Source: Nemophila menziesii
Taxonomy: Eukaryota; Streptophyta; Magnoliopsida; Boraginales; Hydrophyllaceae
Assembly (NCBI GenBank): GCA_029959085.1
Contig: JARWIR010000011.1
Location: 7,131,840 to 7,195,839, forward strand
Direction of reading: 5' to 3'
DNA: 64,000 nt
The translations under genes were made by a program, and so were the position numbers. Under the pieces are notes generated by a model. The model was not told where the DNA came from, ran no database searches, and worked only from the letters and a program-made list of their open reading frames with translations. Shown here piece after piece: positions 46,071 to 57,454 of this stretch. Position 1 is the stretch's first letter. Each line of letters opens with the position of its first letter.

Positions 46071-48793
46071 ATCTCTCTCAAGCATCTAGTTAAATAGGGT
46101 TGTTACGTTGTTTAATCATCTGCATTTATCATATGATTTAATAACTATGTTTAGCAAGAAAACGGGTGGTCGTAGGTGAAATAAGACGAGGTGAGACTTG
46201 AGCCTCAACAATGGGTTGGGATTGGAAGAATATTTGGAAAAGGTGAGCAATGGAAAATAAACGAGAATGATGGATATTACTTTGGGAAGTTCATCCAAAT
46301 AGACATGGTTGACAATTTTGATTTAGAGCTTTACATTTGTGGGTATTGATGGGTTGGGACGGTAGGAGGTGGTGGTTTTTTTACTAGTATTTGATTAAAT
46401 GTAATAGAGAAGTTAAAGAAGTAATCTTTACCTAACTGATTAATTTATTATTCTTTGGGGCAAGTAAAATATTAATTTGATTTTTTGGTCATGTACACCT
46501 TATAAATAAAAAAGTTATTTAAAAAAATTGATATTAAAATTTATTATATTATTTTTAAAAAATTGTGTTTTAAAATATAAATGTTATTTTTTAAATATCT
46601 TAATAAGATAATAAAATTTTTAAAAAATAAAATATGAAATTATATATTTATATACGTAGTTAATGAAGGTAAAATTTTTTAAGAGTGTCAAACGTTAAAT
46701 ATAAATTTTTTCTTGTCTAAATAGAGTTTTGACAAAAGACAAAAAAACTAGGTAAATTCCCAATAGGGTATTGGTGATAATCTTATCAAATCCATTACCT
46801 CTTCTAGATCAAAAGAGCAAACTCGTGATGATAAGGTGTTGAGAAATATTATTACTGAACTTAAGAGAATGATATATGGAGAGAATATTTTTTATATATC
46901 TGAAACTAGTTTAGTATAATATAAAGATTTTAATATACATATATATAATTTTAAAATGTAAAGAGTATAATTAGAGATGTGGGTTTATATTTTTATTAAA
47001 TAACAAATATGCATTGAATATATTTTTATAAAATAAAGATTTTAGTAGTACATAATGTTATAAATATAATTTTATTTGTAATAATTCCAAAAACAAAATG
47101 TTTTACTAAAAGGAGAAAAGAAAAAAATTATAGGTGTATTATTGTTTTATTCTGGGTAAAAGTATTATATTAGGTTAAGAGGAGTTCTATACAATACATA
47201 AGTGTGTATTGGTAGGTATTACATCAAATAAATAGAGCTTATGAGACACAAAAGATATACAGATTGTGGTGCCTCAAGCAAACCTTATAAGAGATATAAG
47301 AGGGATGAGCTTACTTGATATCATTATCATAAGAGTTCTCATCTCTACCCTTAATTCCCCAAACTTCTCAAAGAAAAACCAATGAAAGAATTAATGCAAC
47401 ATGGATTGATGATAGCTCAAACCAAAGTGATGATAAAGATAATGTAGCCAACTATGTTTCTTTCATGGCTACATAAAAAGAAAAAGAAGACGAGGTAAAA
47501 TCCAACTCTGAATTATGTTTATCTCAAGATCAATTAGATGATGGTATTAAATTATCGTATGATTTTTTTACGTAATTACAAACACTTTCTTAAATCAAAC
47601 AAAAAATAAAATATTTGAAAACTTTTTACAAATTTATTTAAGAAACAATGATGATCTTGAGGATAATAACTCTGTCATTGTCAAATAAAATTCCTTTCTT
47701 TTGGAAATTGAAATGATCTTAAAGGAATTGTTTAAAGTTAACACAAAGAGAAAAATACTTTGATTAATCATTGGGAAGCCAAGTTACTCTTCAAGAGAAG
47801 GGTGGTTTTTGTTTTATCCCTTTGTTAATCTAACTTTCTCTAAAATCATTTTTGTGAGAGCGTCAAATATATTTTCCTCTTCTAGATTTACTTTTTCCAA
47901 ATTTGATCTACACACTTTTACCTATAGTGAACCCGATGATCACGCTGTGGGTGATTTTAAATATCATAAACAACTTGAATATGGTTTCATGATTTATCTA
48001 TGTAAATAGCCAAAATTAATTTTGAAAAGAAATGGCAACACTAACCCCCATAAACCTAAAATAAATTGTAAAAGTACTGAGTATAAGTCCCATACTTAGT
48101 TAAAGTACTGAGTATACTCAAAGAAAAATACTTAGTACAAGTCATTTGCGATATATTTTGTGGCTTTTTAATTTTATAATATTCTTCACGATTCATCTTA
48201 TGTGGTAAGAAATTTATTTTTATTAGCAATAGTTATATCACTAATTAATTAAAGGATAGTTCTGCAACGATTGCTATGATTACTACAATGTTGATTCAAG
48301 TACACACTTAAAGACGTACCAGTCCTTCAGGAACGCAAATTTATTCACTCCAATGAATATTTTTTTCCGTAGAATACAATATTTAATCAAATTTAGTCCT
48401 ACCATGTTCATTTCCATAACCATTTAAGATGGATTGAAAAATACAACACCCACTACAAGAAATGCAATTTATCCACTACCGGGAATCATCTTGAGCCATA
48501 GAACGTGATGTTATCAAGTCGAATATTGTCATAATATTTATTTACATTTTCAAATGATTACATTCATTTTTTTAGGATTATAATTCTAGTCATTTTAGGA
48601 AATAATATTGAGTAAATGAAACGTGAATTATGATTTTTACATCAATAATTCATTATTTTCTTTAATTATGAGATAACTAATATCATAATATTTCGTAAAT
48701 TTTTATTTTTGATATAGCTACTTCAGGCGTATACTTGTTATATTATATAAGGAAACAAATATTTGATTCACTCGGTAATTTTATATTTGTTCG
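46071..48793 (+). mobile_element. SIRE-type Ty1/copia relic C
   Basis: Third member of the series starting ATCTCTCTCAAGCAT. The gag tail spans about 47,150-48,010 with stops and frameshifts; the frame at 47,809-48,009 is a surviving stretch with no separate function. The RT piece seen in copy B is missing. Confidence 0.6.
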
Positions 48794-49264
48794 TTCGAAA
48801 CCCATAATTAACTTAGTAGCACTTGAACTTGTATTAAGAGTTTCTCTTATCCAAAATAACAAATTATTATACGGTGATTAATTCAAAAGGTCCACAACCC
48901 AAAAAAAACTTTCTTCAACAAGTTAGCCCACTTTTATAATATTTATAGTCTGGAATACCCTTACTATATTAAGTGACAGCCCATTTGATAAACTTTGATA
49001 AGGAAATTTTTTTTTAAATCGACAGCTTGAAATCATAAAACACTCCATCTTTATAATAAAAGCACTACATTACAACAGCCCATTACAACAACCTCCTTTG
49101 CTGGCTGTGGTTCCTTGTGGATGTAAGGACTTGGCTGGAAGCGATTTCATCATAGTGGGCTCGTGGGCTCCATTGACGGGTCTAAGTCGAAACAAAAATT
49201 CTTTAAAGACTATGAGAACTTTGATAAAATAAAATCATCTACATAAAGTAGTTAAACACCAGAG

Positions 49265-49600
49265 AGAAGCAACAGAAGGAAGAAAGAAGAAGCTACAAGA
49301 GCTGGAGTGGGTCTATAGCTCCGTTCGTAGTCATTCCAATTCCGGAAATTAGGTTCTTTTTATATTTTAATTTTGTAAACAATATGAATTCAATTTAGTT
49401 TTTAATTTTAATATGAGTATGTCTTTATCAAATGGTGATACTAGTGAGGAAAATAGCCATGATGCTCTTTATTCTCTTACATAACTCACTAAATTTTTAG
49501 AATATCATGCTCAAACTTTCAACTATTTTTTTTCAGTAAAAAAGCAATTCTCTATACGTAAAGCAATTTAACAATTTTTTGCATGGTGTTAGTTGTATTG
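49265..49600 (+). mobile_element. Athila-type fragment: LTR end joined to internal sequence
   Basis: 49,265-49,420 resembles the transcribed LTR region at 60,970-61,130 (AGCTGGAG, then CCAATTCCGGAAATTAGGT). 49,430-49,600 matches 63,840-64,000 (TTATCAAATGGTGATACTAG to AACAATTTTTTG). About 2.7 kb that separate these parts in the 61-64 kb element are missing, so this is a deletion derivative. 49,600-49,805 has nothing else recognised. Confidence 0.7.
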
Positions 49601-50022
49601 ATAACAATAACTATTACTCATTATCGAGGTCTTGTTTGGAAACATTTTTTTCATTTTGGAAACTAAAAGCAGGTCTGAATGGAAGCAACTCTTTTAAAAA
49701 AAAAAAATTGATTAGTTAGCAAAATATTAAAAGTGTTTTAAAGGGGTTTATTACGAAAATTTTCAAACATACTTTCATTATTATTTTTACGTTGTATTTT
49801 TGTTGATAATATTTATGTATTGAACAAGAAAATAGAGATTTGAAGAGCAATTTTTGTCCTTTGCCGATGATATCGGCGTGTCGCCATATATATTGTCGAC
49901 ACTACAACCAGCGTCGTCAACGCGAGCGTCGTTTTTGTAATACCGCTTTCGTTACATCATCTCTATTTTGGGTCATTATTATGGACGTATATAACAAAAA
50001 GTCACCTACACCAGGAGCACTG

Positions 50023-50157
50023 GCAAATAGGTTATAGGGTTTGCGGACGCTTTAGCTCATAACTTTGGCAAACGGGTTATAAGTTTTGCATAAGCTTTAC
50101 CACATAACTTCAGCAAATGGGTTTAGATTTTGTAAATGCTGTAATACATAGACTCGA
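50023..50157 (+). repeat. 3 x 45-bp minisatellite (R3 copy 1)
   Basis: Units start at 50,023, 50,068 and 50,113 with GCAAAYRGGTTATARRKTTT-type wording, each 45 bp long. Unit length divides by three but every unit reads through stops, so it is not a coding repeat here. Confidence 0.8.
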
Positions 50158-50544
50158 GAAATGGTAGAATAATTGTTGACACATTGACACTTTGCATGGC
50201 TAATTATTGCAAATAAATGTTGACATGAATAAATTATGTGTTACTAAATATTTTAAATATATTATAACACATAATTTATAATTTTTCTTGCAATAATAAG
50301 AAGAAAGTACATATTGGTGAAATTACTTTGTTCGTAACTTTACACATGAATATACTGAATAGATACTCGAGAAAGCAATCGACTATAATGATTCGCTAAT
50401 TATTTAAATTGTATAATTCATCATATCTCTAAGAGTTGCAACATATATTTTTTGATCTTTCGGAAATAAAACAAGTTCAAGGAAGTATTTCCCAAGCTTT
50501 TCTATTTTAATGCGTCTATACTAGGTTTTAGAGACTCACGAATA

Positions 50545-50808
50545 TTACTTTTTGTAGTAAAAAAGGCTGTAATTTATTTTACCCATGCCACCTAAAGGCT
50601 CCTTAGAAAGTGATCCACCTACGACTTTGAATCCGCCACAGCTTTTACCACCTGTCACCTTTTTCTTAATTGTACTAAGATAATTTAAAATTACTGTACC
50701 ATCTTCACTAGAAGGTCTTGAATCTTTAAAAGAAAATTTCTTGAAACTAGTCATTGAAACTACATCATTTAATAAGTTCAATTGGGATATAACTAGTCCC
50801 CTAAACAC
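50545..50808 (-). CDS. Hypothetical 87-codon ORF, conserved but broken in R3 copy 2
   Basis: The minus frame includes VFRGLVISQLNLLNDVVS, a Ser/Lys-rich middle and a Gly-rich end (GGKSCGGFKVVGGSLSKEPL). The homologous region at 55,000-55,251 keeps the first 60 residues with in-frame insertions, then shifts frame. A palindromic TGACGTCA lies just upstream in both copies (about 50,815-50,822; 55,236-55,243). I recognise no family. It may be a small gene, an exon or a repeat-derived frame. Confidence 0.25.
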   Translation of the reverse strand: MFRGLVISQLNLLNDVVSMTSFKKFSFKDSRPSSEDGTVILNYLSTIKKKVTGGKSCGGFKVVGGSLSKEPLGGMGKINYSLFYYKK

Positions 50809-53800
50809 ATATCTTGACGTCAGGATAAATTTGTGTCCAGATTTTTAAAAAATTACTTAGATTCAGACCTTACATCATCAAACACCAGCAAGATAGGGCT
50901 TTCCTAAAAAAGGAATCTACCATTTTGACAAAATTGCCCATTATAAGTGCCCCTAGATTAAAAGGAAAGACTCTTTCTATGACACGGGGCAGTATTATTA
51001 CTCCAATTTTCCTACACTTGTTTTCTGTTTTGAGATTTCTCTACACATTGGTATATTTTCTACTTTGAGATTGCTTCCACAAAATAATCTAAATTTTTTT
51101 TCCATTCTTTTTTTTCAACCTAAACTTTATTTGCAAGTGAGATCAATATATATGCCAAATGTTTACAATTATTAACAATTTAATTAACCAACAAAATTGA
51201 GTTAATAAACATCAAGATGCTTTAAAAAACAACTAGTATAGAAGAATATTCTTGCTGAAAACTCATAAATTTCAATCATAAAATATGGAATTTGAATGAA
51301 CTCGCCACAACCCGAGAAAAATTACTTGGAATTACTTCAATGCATAATAAGGGTTTCTCCCTTTTGTATCTTAGATCATCTGCAACCACTTTGCTAAATG
51401 TATATTCATTGCAAAAAATCAATTAAACCAAATAGTATAAGAGAAAATTGCCTAGTATAACATCCCCTTAATGAAATGAGAAAATCACTGTTCATAGGTA
51501 AAAACATCCTACATTCATAAATATGACAATTTTTAGATCTATGAATAAAATTATACACACTAGTGCAATTACACATAAATTTTAATTTAGTATCATTTTA
51601 TTTTTTAGAGTTAAATTAAAAAGTTGATCTTCTTAGACCTGGACATTATCCTTGTGTAGGAGGAATCTTTGTGGTGATGTTATCTTTGCAGAAGAGCAAA
51701 TATTAGGGTAGGTTTGGTGAGTGAGAATTTGATATTCTTTTAGTAAATATAAACTTGAAAGATGAGTTTGACTAACAAAAAGAATAAAAAAGGAAGATAA
51801 TAATTTGAAGTTTTATGATTAATCGTTATGAATTATACTTGTTTTTCTTGTCCAAAAAAAGAAATATTATACTTGTTTTTTATTTCAGTGCCCAAAAATA
51901 ATGTTTTTTATCTCAAAATTTACTATTTAATTTTTTATTGGTTTTATTGAAAAATAGATAAATAATTTAATAATTGTTAAAGGATAAAACAAAAATAAAT
52001 AATTATATTATATTAAAATAAAAAATATTTATAATATTATGTATATAATATTTATAATTAAATATATATTATTTAAATTAATAAAATCAAAATATAAATT
52101 TGAATATTGTATAAAAATAATTTGCATGTGTAAGTATATTATTATACGTAAAAATAACAATATAATATTTTATATACTAAATGCTAGTGAAAAAACATTT
52201 CTTTTTATCCAACTAGTTTATTATACTTATAGATTGAGTTCTACATGTTATCATTGACTAAAAAACTGGTTGAAATGATTCGAGGAAATACACATGTCAA
52301 ACACAGAAATCATAATAGAGCGACAAATTAATTCACAAATTTTATGAAAATAATTCCAACTTAGATTTTGAAACAGCGAAATCTCAGGTCGTCAAAAACT
52401 AAATTAGGATTACTGATTTAAGTATAATTATAGGTGTATGACCACTTAAGTTAACCAAGTATAAAACATATTAATAGTAAATTAATCAATGAGACATGTT
52501 CTCCCATCCTGTTTTAATTTACAAATGTGGAATACATTTACAGTGGTAAGTTCTAATATCTTGAATATCATTATTTAAAATGATCTATTTGAAATCTCTC
52601 GCAAGTGTAAATGAATAGACGATAGCCCTAGGAAAATAACCTACCGACATGATGAAATTATTTTAAAATTAAGAGTCCAAAAGTAATGAGTTGAAAGAAA
52701 ATACATGAATATCAATGTTAGAAGATAAAAAAGACTCCTATAATAATTGATTTTTTAGAAAATACTCGCACAAACAACAAATGACAAGTAAACCAAAACT
52801 AAAAAATGGATCAAAATAAAAACAAATGTAATTAACTCCATAAAAAATAATACTCTTACATATAAATCAAAGCAACAAAGCTAACTACCCCTTAAACTTT
52901 AATATTCTTAAAAAACAAATGACACAATATTTGTAAGATAAATTAACTGAAAACAATTCTACTAAATATATTAATTAATTGAAAAGATTTAGTTAAATAA
53001 TAAGATAAATTGATACTAGTGTCTAGCAACAACAGACCTAAAATACTAACCTCTTTTCCGATAACACATAAACCCAAGTCATTATAATTTATCAGATACA
53101 ATCTTAACCTAAAAAAATACCATACTTCAAAATTTGTCGATCAACTATATGGAATGTTCGAAGCCTACTCTATCCTCTCTCATGCTACTTTTGTTTTATC
53201 GTTGAAACTGAATTCAATATGTGTTTTTGAGGTAATTAATTTTATTAGAGATTATTTTCTAAAAAATAAAATAATTGCCTATTTTTATTACAGTGTGGGG
53301 GTAGCGGCCAAATCCGCATGTGTATATAATAATCAGTAATTTTAAAGCACAAGAAAAATATTAATTTGGCCAAGTAACTAAAAATTATTTATGTTGTTTT
53401 TTGTTTAATTATACTCATATGAATTATTATATATTTCAGTATTTTCTTAGTAACTTTTTTGTCGCATCTATTCAAAAATTAGATTAATAAATAGTTATAA
53501 TATAATTTTAATTTAGGGTGTTCATTCAGTTATAGCAATCAAATCATTATTAGAAGTAATTTTGATAGTGTAATTTAATGAGATGTGTATAATAAATATT
53601 TAAGGTATATTTCTATATTTTGCACATGACCTAATGTCAAGAATAATATTATTACAGACAAAAAGAAAAAAGAATAAGACTGTTGGACATGCCATTTCAA
53701 TCAACCACCACAATCTAATCAATTGTTGAGGTAATATTCTTGTTAGTTTAGATTAAAATTTTGTAGATTTTAATCTTTTTTCTACAGGCAGTTTGCAATA

Positions 53801-54431
53801 TTAGCAGTTTAAGTGCCATTTTCCATTTCTTGTATAATTGGATGAAAATGTAGTAGACTAATATTGATTGATAAATGCACACAACACATTATGTTCTTTG
53901 GTGCTCATCCTAATTTGGTTTTTTAATTGTTAAACCATGAATTAATTTATTTTTATGTTAAAAAAAGAACTTATTATTTTATGTTAAAAAATTATTAGTT
54001 ATATTTAATTGATTTATCTTTGGGCATATTATGATATTTTATTGTCAAACTAATTTTTTTAATATATATGATTTTGATGATATAATAAAAAACTATTAGA
54101 TTGAAAATTGCCTAAATTGTAACTAATGGATTGTCTCAATTTTCTCGATACACTCACATTTTCTCTATTCAATATTACTTCTATATTTATTAATTTACTT
54201 TGTGGAATAATGAGTTCAATGAAAAAGTTTACTTGTTAAATGTTGATTCTAGGGCTGCACAAGGTTGACCCAACATTTAATGATATTATTTATGTATTGA
54301 ACGTCGCCATATATATATTGTCGACGCTACAACGTGCGTCGTTTTTGTAATACAGCTTTCGGTACATCGTCTCTATTGTGGGTCGTTATTATGGATGTAT
54401 ATAACAAAGCGTTACATACACCAGGAGAACT

Positions 54432-54566
54432 ACAAATAGGTTATAGGGTTTGAGGACGCTTTAGCTCATAGCTTCAGCAAACGGGTTATAAGTTTTACAG
54501 ACGCTTTACCACATAACTTCAGCAAATGGGTTTTAGATTTTGCAAATACTGTAATACATAGACTCA
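54432..54566 (+). repeat. 3 x 45-bp minisatellite (R3 copy 2)
   Basis: Same three units at 54,432, 54,477 and 54,522. The unit count is unchanged from copy 1, so the minisatellite predates the tandem duplication. Confidence 0.8.
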
Positions 54567-54999
54567 AGAAATGGGTGGAATAATTGTTGACACATTGACA
54601 CTTTGCATGACTAATTATTGCAAATAAATGTTGACATGAATAAATTATGTGTTACTAAATATTTTAAATATATATTAACACATAATTTATTATTTTTCCT
54701 GCAATAATAAGAAGAAAGTACATATTGGTGAAGTTACTTCGTTCGTAACTTTACACATGAATATATTGAATAGATAACTCGAGAAAACAATCGACAATAT
54801 TGATTCACTTATTATTTAAATTGTATAATTCCTCATATCTCTAAGAGCTGCAACAGAGATTTTTTGATCTTTCAGAAATGAAACAAGTTCAAGGAAGCAT
54901 TTCCCAAGCTTTTATTTTAATGCGTCTATACTAGGTTTTAGAGACTCACAAATATTGCTATTTTTAGTAAAAAAAGGCTTTAGTTTATTTTACTCATGC

Positions 55000-55251
55000 C
55001 ACCTCAAGGCTCTTTAGAAAGTGATCCACCTACGACTTTGAATCCGCAGCTTTTTCCACCTGTCACCATTTCTCAACTTTACTAAGATAATTTAAAATTA
55101 ATGTACCTTCTTCACTAGAAGATCTTGAACCTTTAAAAGAAATTTTCTTAAAAGAAAATTTCTTAAAAATAGTTATTGAAACTACATCATTTAATACGTT
55201 CAATTGGTATGTAACTAGTCCCCTAAACACATATCTTGACGTCAACATCAA
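55000..55251 (-). pseudogene. Broken homolog of the 50.5-kb ORF
   Basis: Keeps YVFRGLVTYQLNVLNDVVS and a duplicated FKKFSFKKISFK stretch, then frameshifts before the Gly-rich end, where copy 1 continues. The disruption argues against strong selection on this frame. Confidence 0.35.
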
Positions 55252-56634
55252 TTTGTATCCAGATATTAAAAAAATTACTTAGATTCAGACCATACATCAT
55301 CAAACACCTGCAAGATAGGGCTTTCCTAAAAAAGGCATCTACCATTTTGACAAAATTTCCCATTATAAGTGCCCCTGGATGAAAAGGAAAGACCCCTTCT
55401 AAGACACGGGGCAGTATTATAACTCCAATTTTCCTACACTTGTTTTCTATTTTGAGATTTCTCTACACATTGGTATATTTTCTACTTTGAGATTGCTTCC
55501 ACAAAATAATCTAAATTTTTTTTCCAGTCTTTTGTTTTCAACCTAAAATGTATTTGCAAGTGAGATCAATATATGTGACAAATGTTAACAATTATTAACA
55601 AATTAAATACCCAATTCAAAATTGAGTTAATAAACATCAAGATGCTTCAGAAAAAACTAGTATAGAAGAATATTCTTGCTGAAAACTCAGAAATTTCACT
55701 CACAAAATATAAAATTTCCACAACCAGAGAAAAATCACTTGGAATTACTTCAATGCATAATAAGGGTTTCTCCCTTTTGTATCTTAGATCATCTGCGGCC
55801 ACTACGCTAAATAGATATGTATTGCTAAAAAATCAATTAAATAAGACAGTATAAGAAAAAAATTTCTCACTCTACCATCCCCTTAATGAAATGAGAGCAT
55901 CACGGTTAATAGGTAAGAGCATCCAAGTTTCATAAAATATGGCAATTTTTAGATATGTGTTAAAATTATACACATCAGTCCAATTACACATAAATTTAAA
56001 TTTAGTATCATTTTTTTGTGGAGTTTAATTAAAATTTGTTTTTTTGGACATGAGATTTATCCTTGTGTAGAAGGAATCCTTGTGGCCATGTTATCTTTGC
56101 AGAAGAGCAAATACTGGGGTGGGTGGGGTGAGTGTGAATTTGATATTTCTTAGTAAACATAAACTTGGAAGATGAGTTTGACTAACAAAAATAATAAAAA
56201 AGGAAAAGAATAGTTTGAAATTTTATGATTAACGTTATGGATTATACTTGTTTTTATTGACCAAAAAAAAAATTATACTTGTTTTTTATTGTAAGTGCCC
56301 AAAAAAAATGCTTTTCATCTCAAAATTTACTACATTAATTTATATTGGTTTACTAAAAAAAATATTAAAATATTTCAATAGTTGTTAAAGGATAAAACAA
56401 AAATAGATAATTATATTAGATTTAAGTAAAAAAATATTTATAATATTATGTATATAATTTACAGAATTACAGATATATATTTTTATTTAAGTTATTAAAA
56501 TAAAAATATAAATTTGAATATTGTATAAAAATAATTTGAATGTGTAAGTATATTATTATACTTAAAAATAAAATTTTAACTATAATAAAATTTGAATATT
56601 GTATAAAAATAATTTGAATATGTAAGTATATTTT

Positions 56635-56893
56635 TTATGATCATCCCTATCAGATATTGATGCAGTAGGAAGTTGAGAACAAATAAAAATGAAAGTAAAC
56701 TTAAAACTCAAGTATTATTTGGAGATTCCCCCCCCTAAGTCTACCTTGATGGGAGTTAAGAAGAATATAAAATCATGGATATTGTTTATGAATCATACAA
56801 TTCTCCCTTATATAATAATCAAAGAACAAGGCTAGTGGAGATTACTTGCCAGTTCTCGAGCTAAACTCTCATATATCTTCTCTTCCATATGTT
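56635..56893. mobile_element. 260-bp insert in R3 copy 2, LTR-like wording
   Basis: Absent from copies 1 and 3. It contains ATTCCCCCCCCTAAGTCTAC and GGGAGTTAAGAAGAATAT, wording I associate with transcribed LTR regions of plant copia elements. No clear TG/CA ends or target repeat; probably a deletion fragment. Confidence 0.35.
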
Positions 56894-57454
56894 ATATTAT
56901 ACTTAAAAATAATTTGAATGTGTAACTATATTATATTTTCAACTATAATAAAAAATTTCGTGTCTACTCTGTCCTCTTTCATGCTACCTTTGTTTTATCG
57001 TCTAAATTGAATCTGAATCCGTATGTGTTTTTGAGGTAATTGATTTTATTAGAGATTATTTTCTAAAAAATAAAATAATTGCCTATTTTTATTAGGGGTG
57101 GTGTAGCTGGCCCAGATCCGCCCTTGTATATAATAATTAGTAATTTTAAAGGGAAAGAAAAATATTAATTTGGCTAATTAAGTATAATTATTTGTGTTGT
57201 TTTTTGTTTAATTGTACTCAAATGAATTATTATATATTTTAGTATTTTCTTAGTAACATTTCTGTTGAATCTATTAAAAAATTAGATTAATAAATAATTA
57301 TAATACAATTTTAGTTTAGGGTGTTCATTCAATTATAGCAATCAAATCATTATTAAATGTAATTTTTATGGTGACATTTAATGAAATATGTATAAAAGAT
57401 CTTATGTATATTCCTATATATATATTGTATAAAATTTAATGAAAAAATTTCAGA

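Larger units (their letters stand above)
44021..48793 (+). repeat. Large tandem duplication R2, copy 2
   Basis: Second copy of the same series. It has about 125 bp extra near 44,040-44,165 and an extra segment at about 45,660-45,960 relative to copy 1. The match to copy 1 ends near TTTGTTCGTTCGAA at 48,793. 48,793-49,265 has nothing recognised beyond a short match to about 6,030-6,100. Confidence 0.85.
49806..54279 (+). repeat. 4.5-kb tandem unit R3, copy 1
   Basis: Starts at GATAATATTTATGTATTGAAC and recurs at 54,281 (period about 4,475). Contents: a GTCGAC/GCGTCG-rich start, 3 x 45-bp minisatellite (50,023), a minus-strand ORF (50,545-50,808), then about 3 kb of AT-rich DNA without recognised genes. 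The frames at 49,840-50,037 and 53,154-53,339 are not conserved in the other copies. Confidence 0.85.
54281..57450 (+). repeat. 4.5-kb tandem unit R3, copy 2 (internally deleted)
   Basis: Follows copy 1 to about 56,590, then has a 260-bp foreign segment (56,635-56,893), and rejoins at the position equivalent to 53,160. About 1 kb of the unit (52,150-53,155) is therefore missing. It ends near 57,450. Confidence 0.8.

Noticed and set aside
48793..49265. Possible host exon near 49,080-49,200
   Set aside because: Higher GC and mixed composition, but no sustained frame or splice pattern could be supported.
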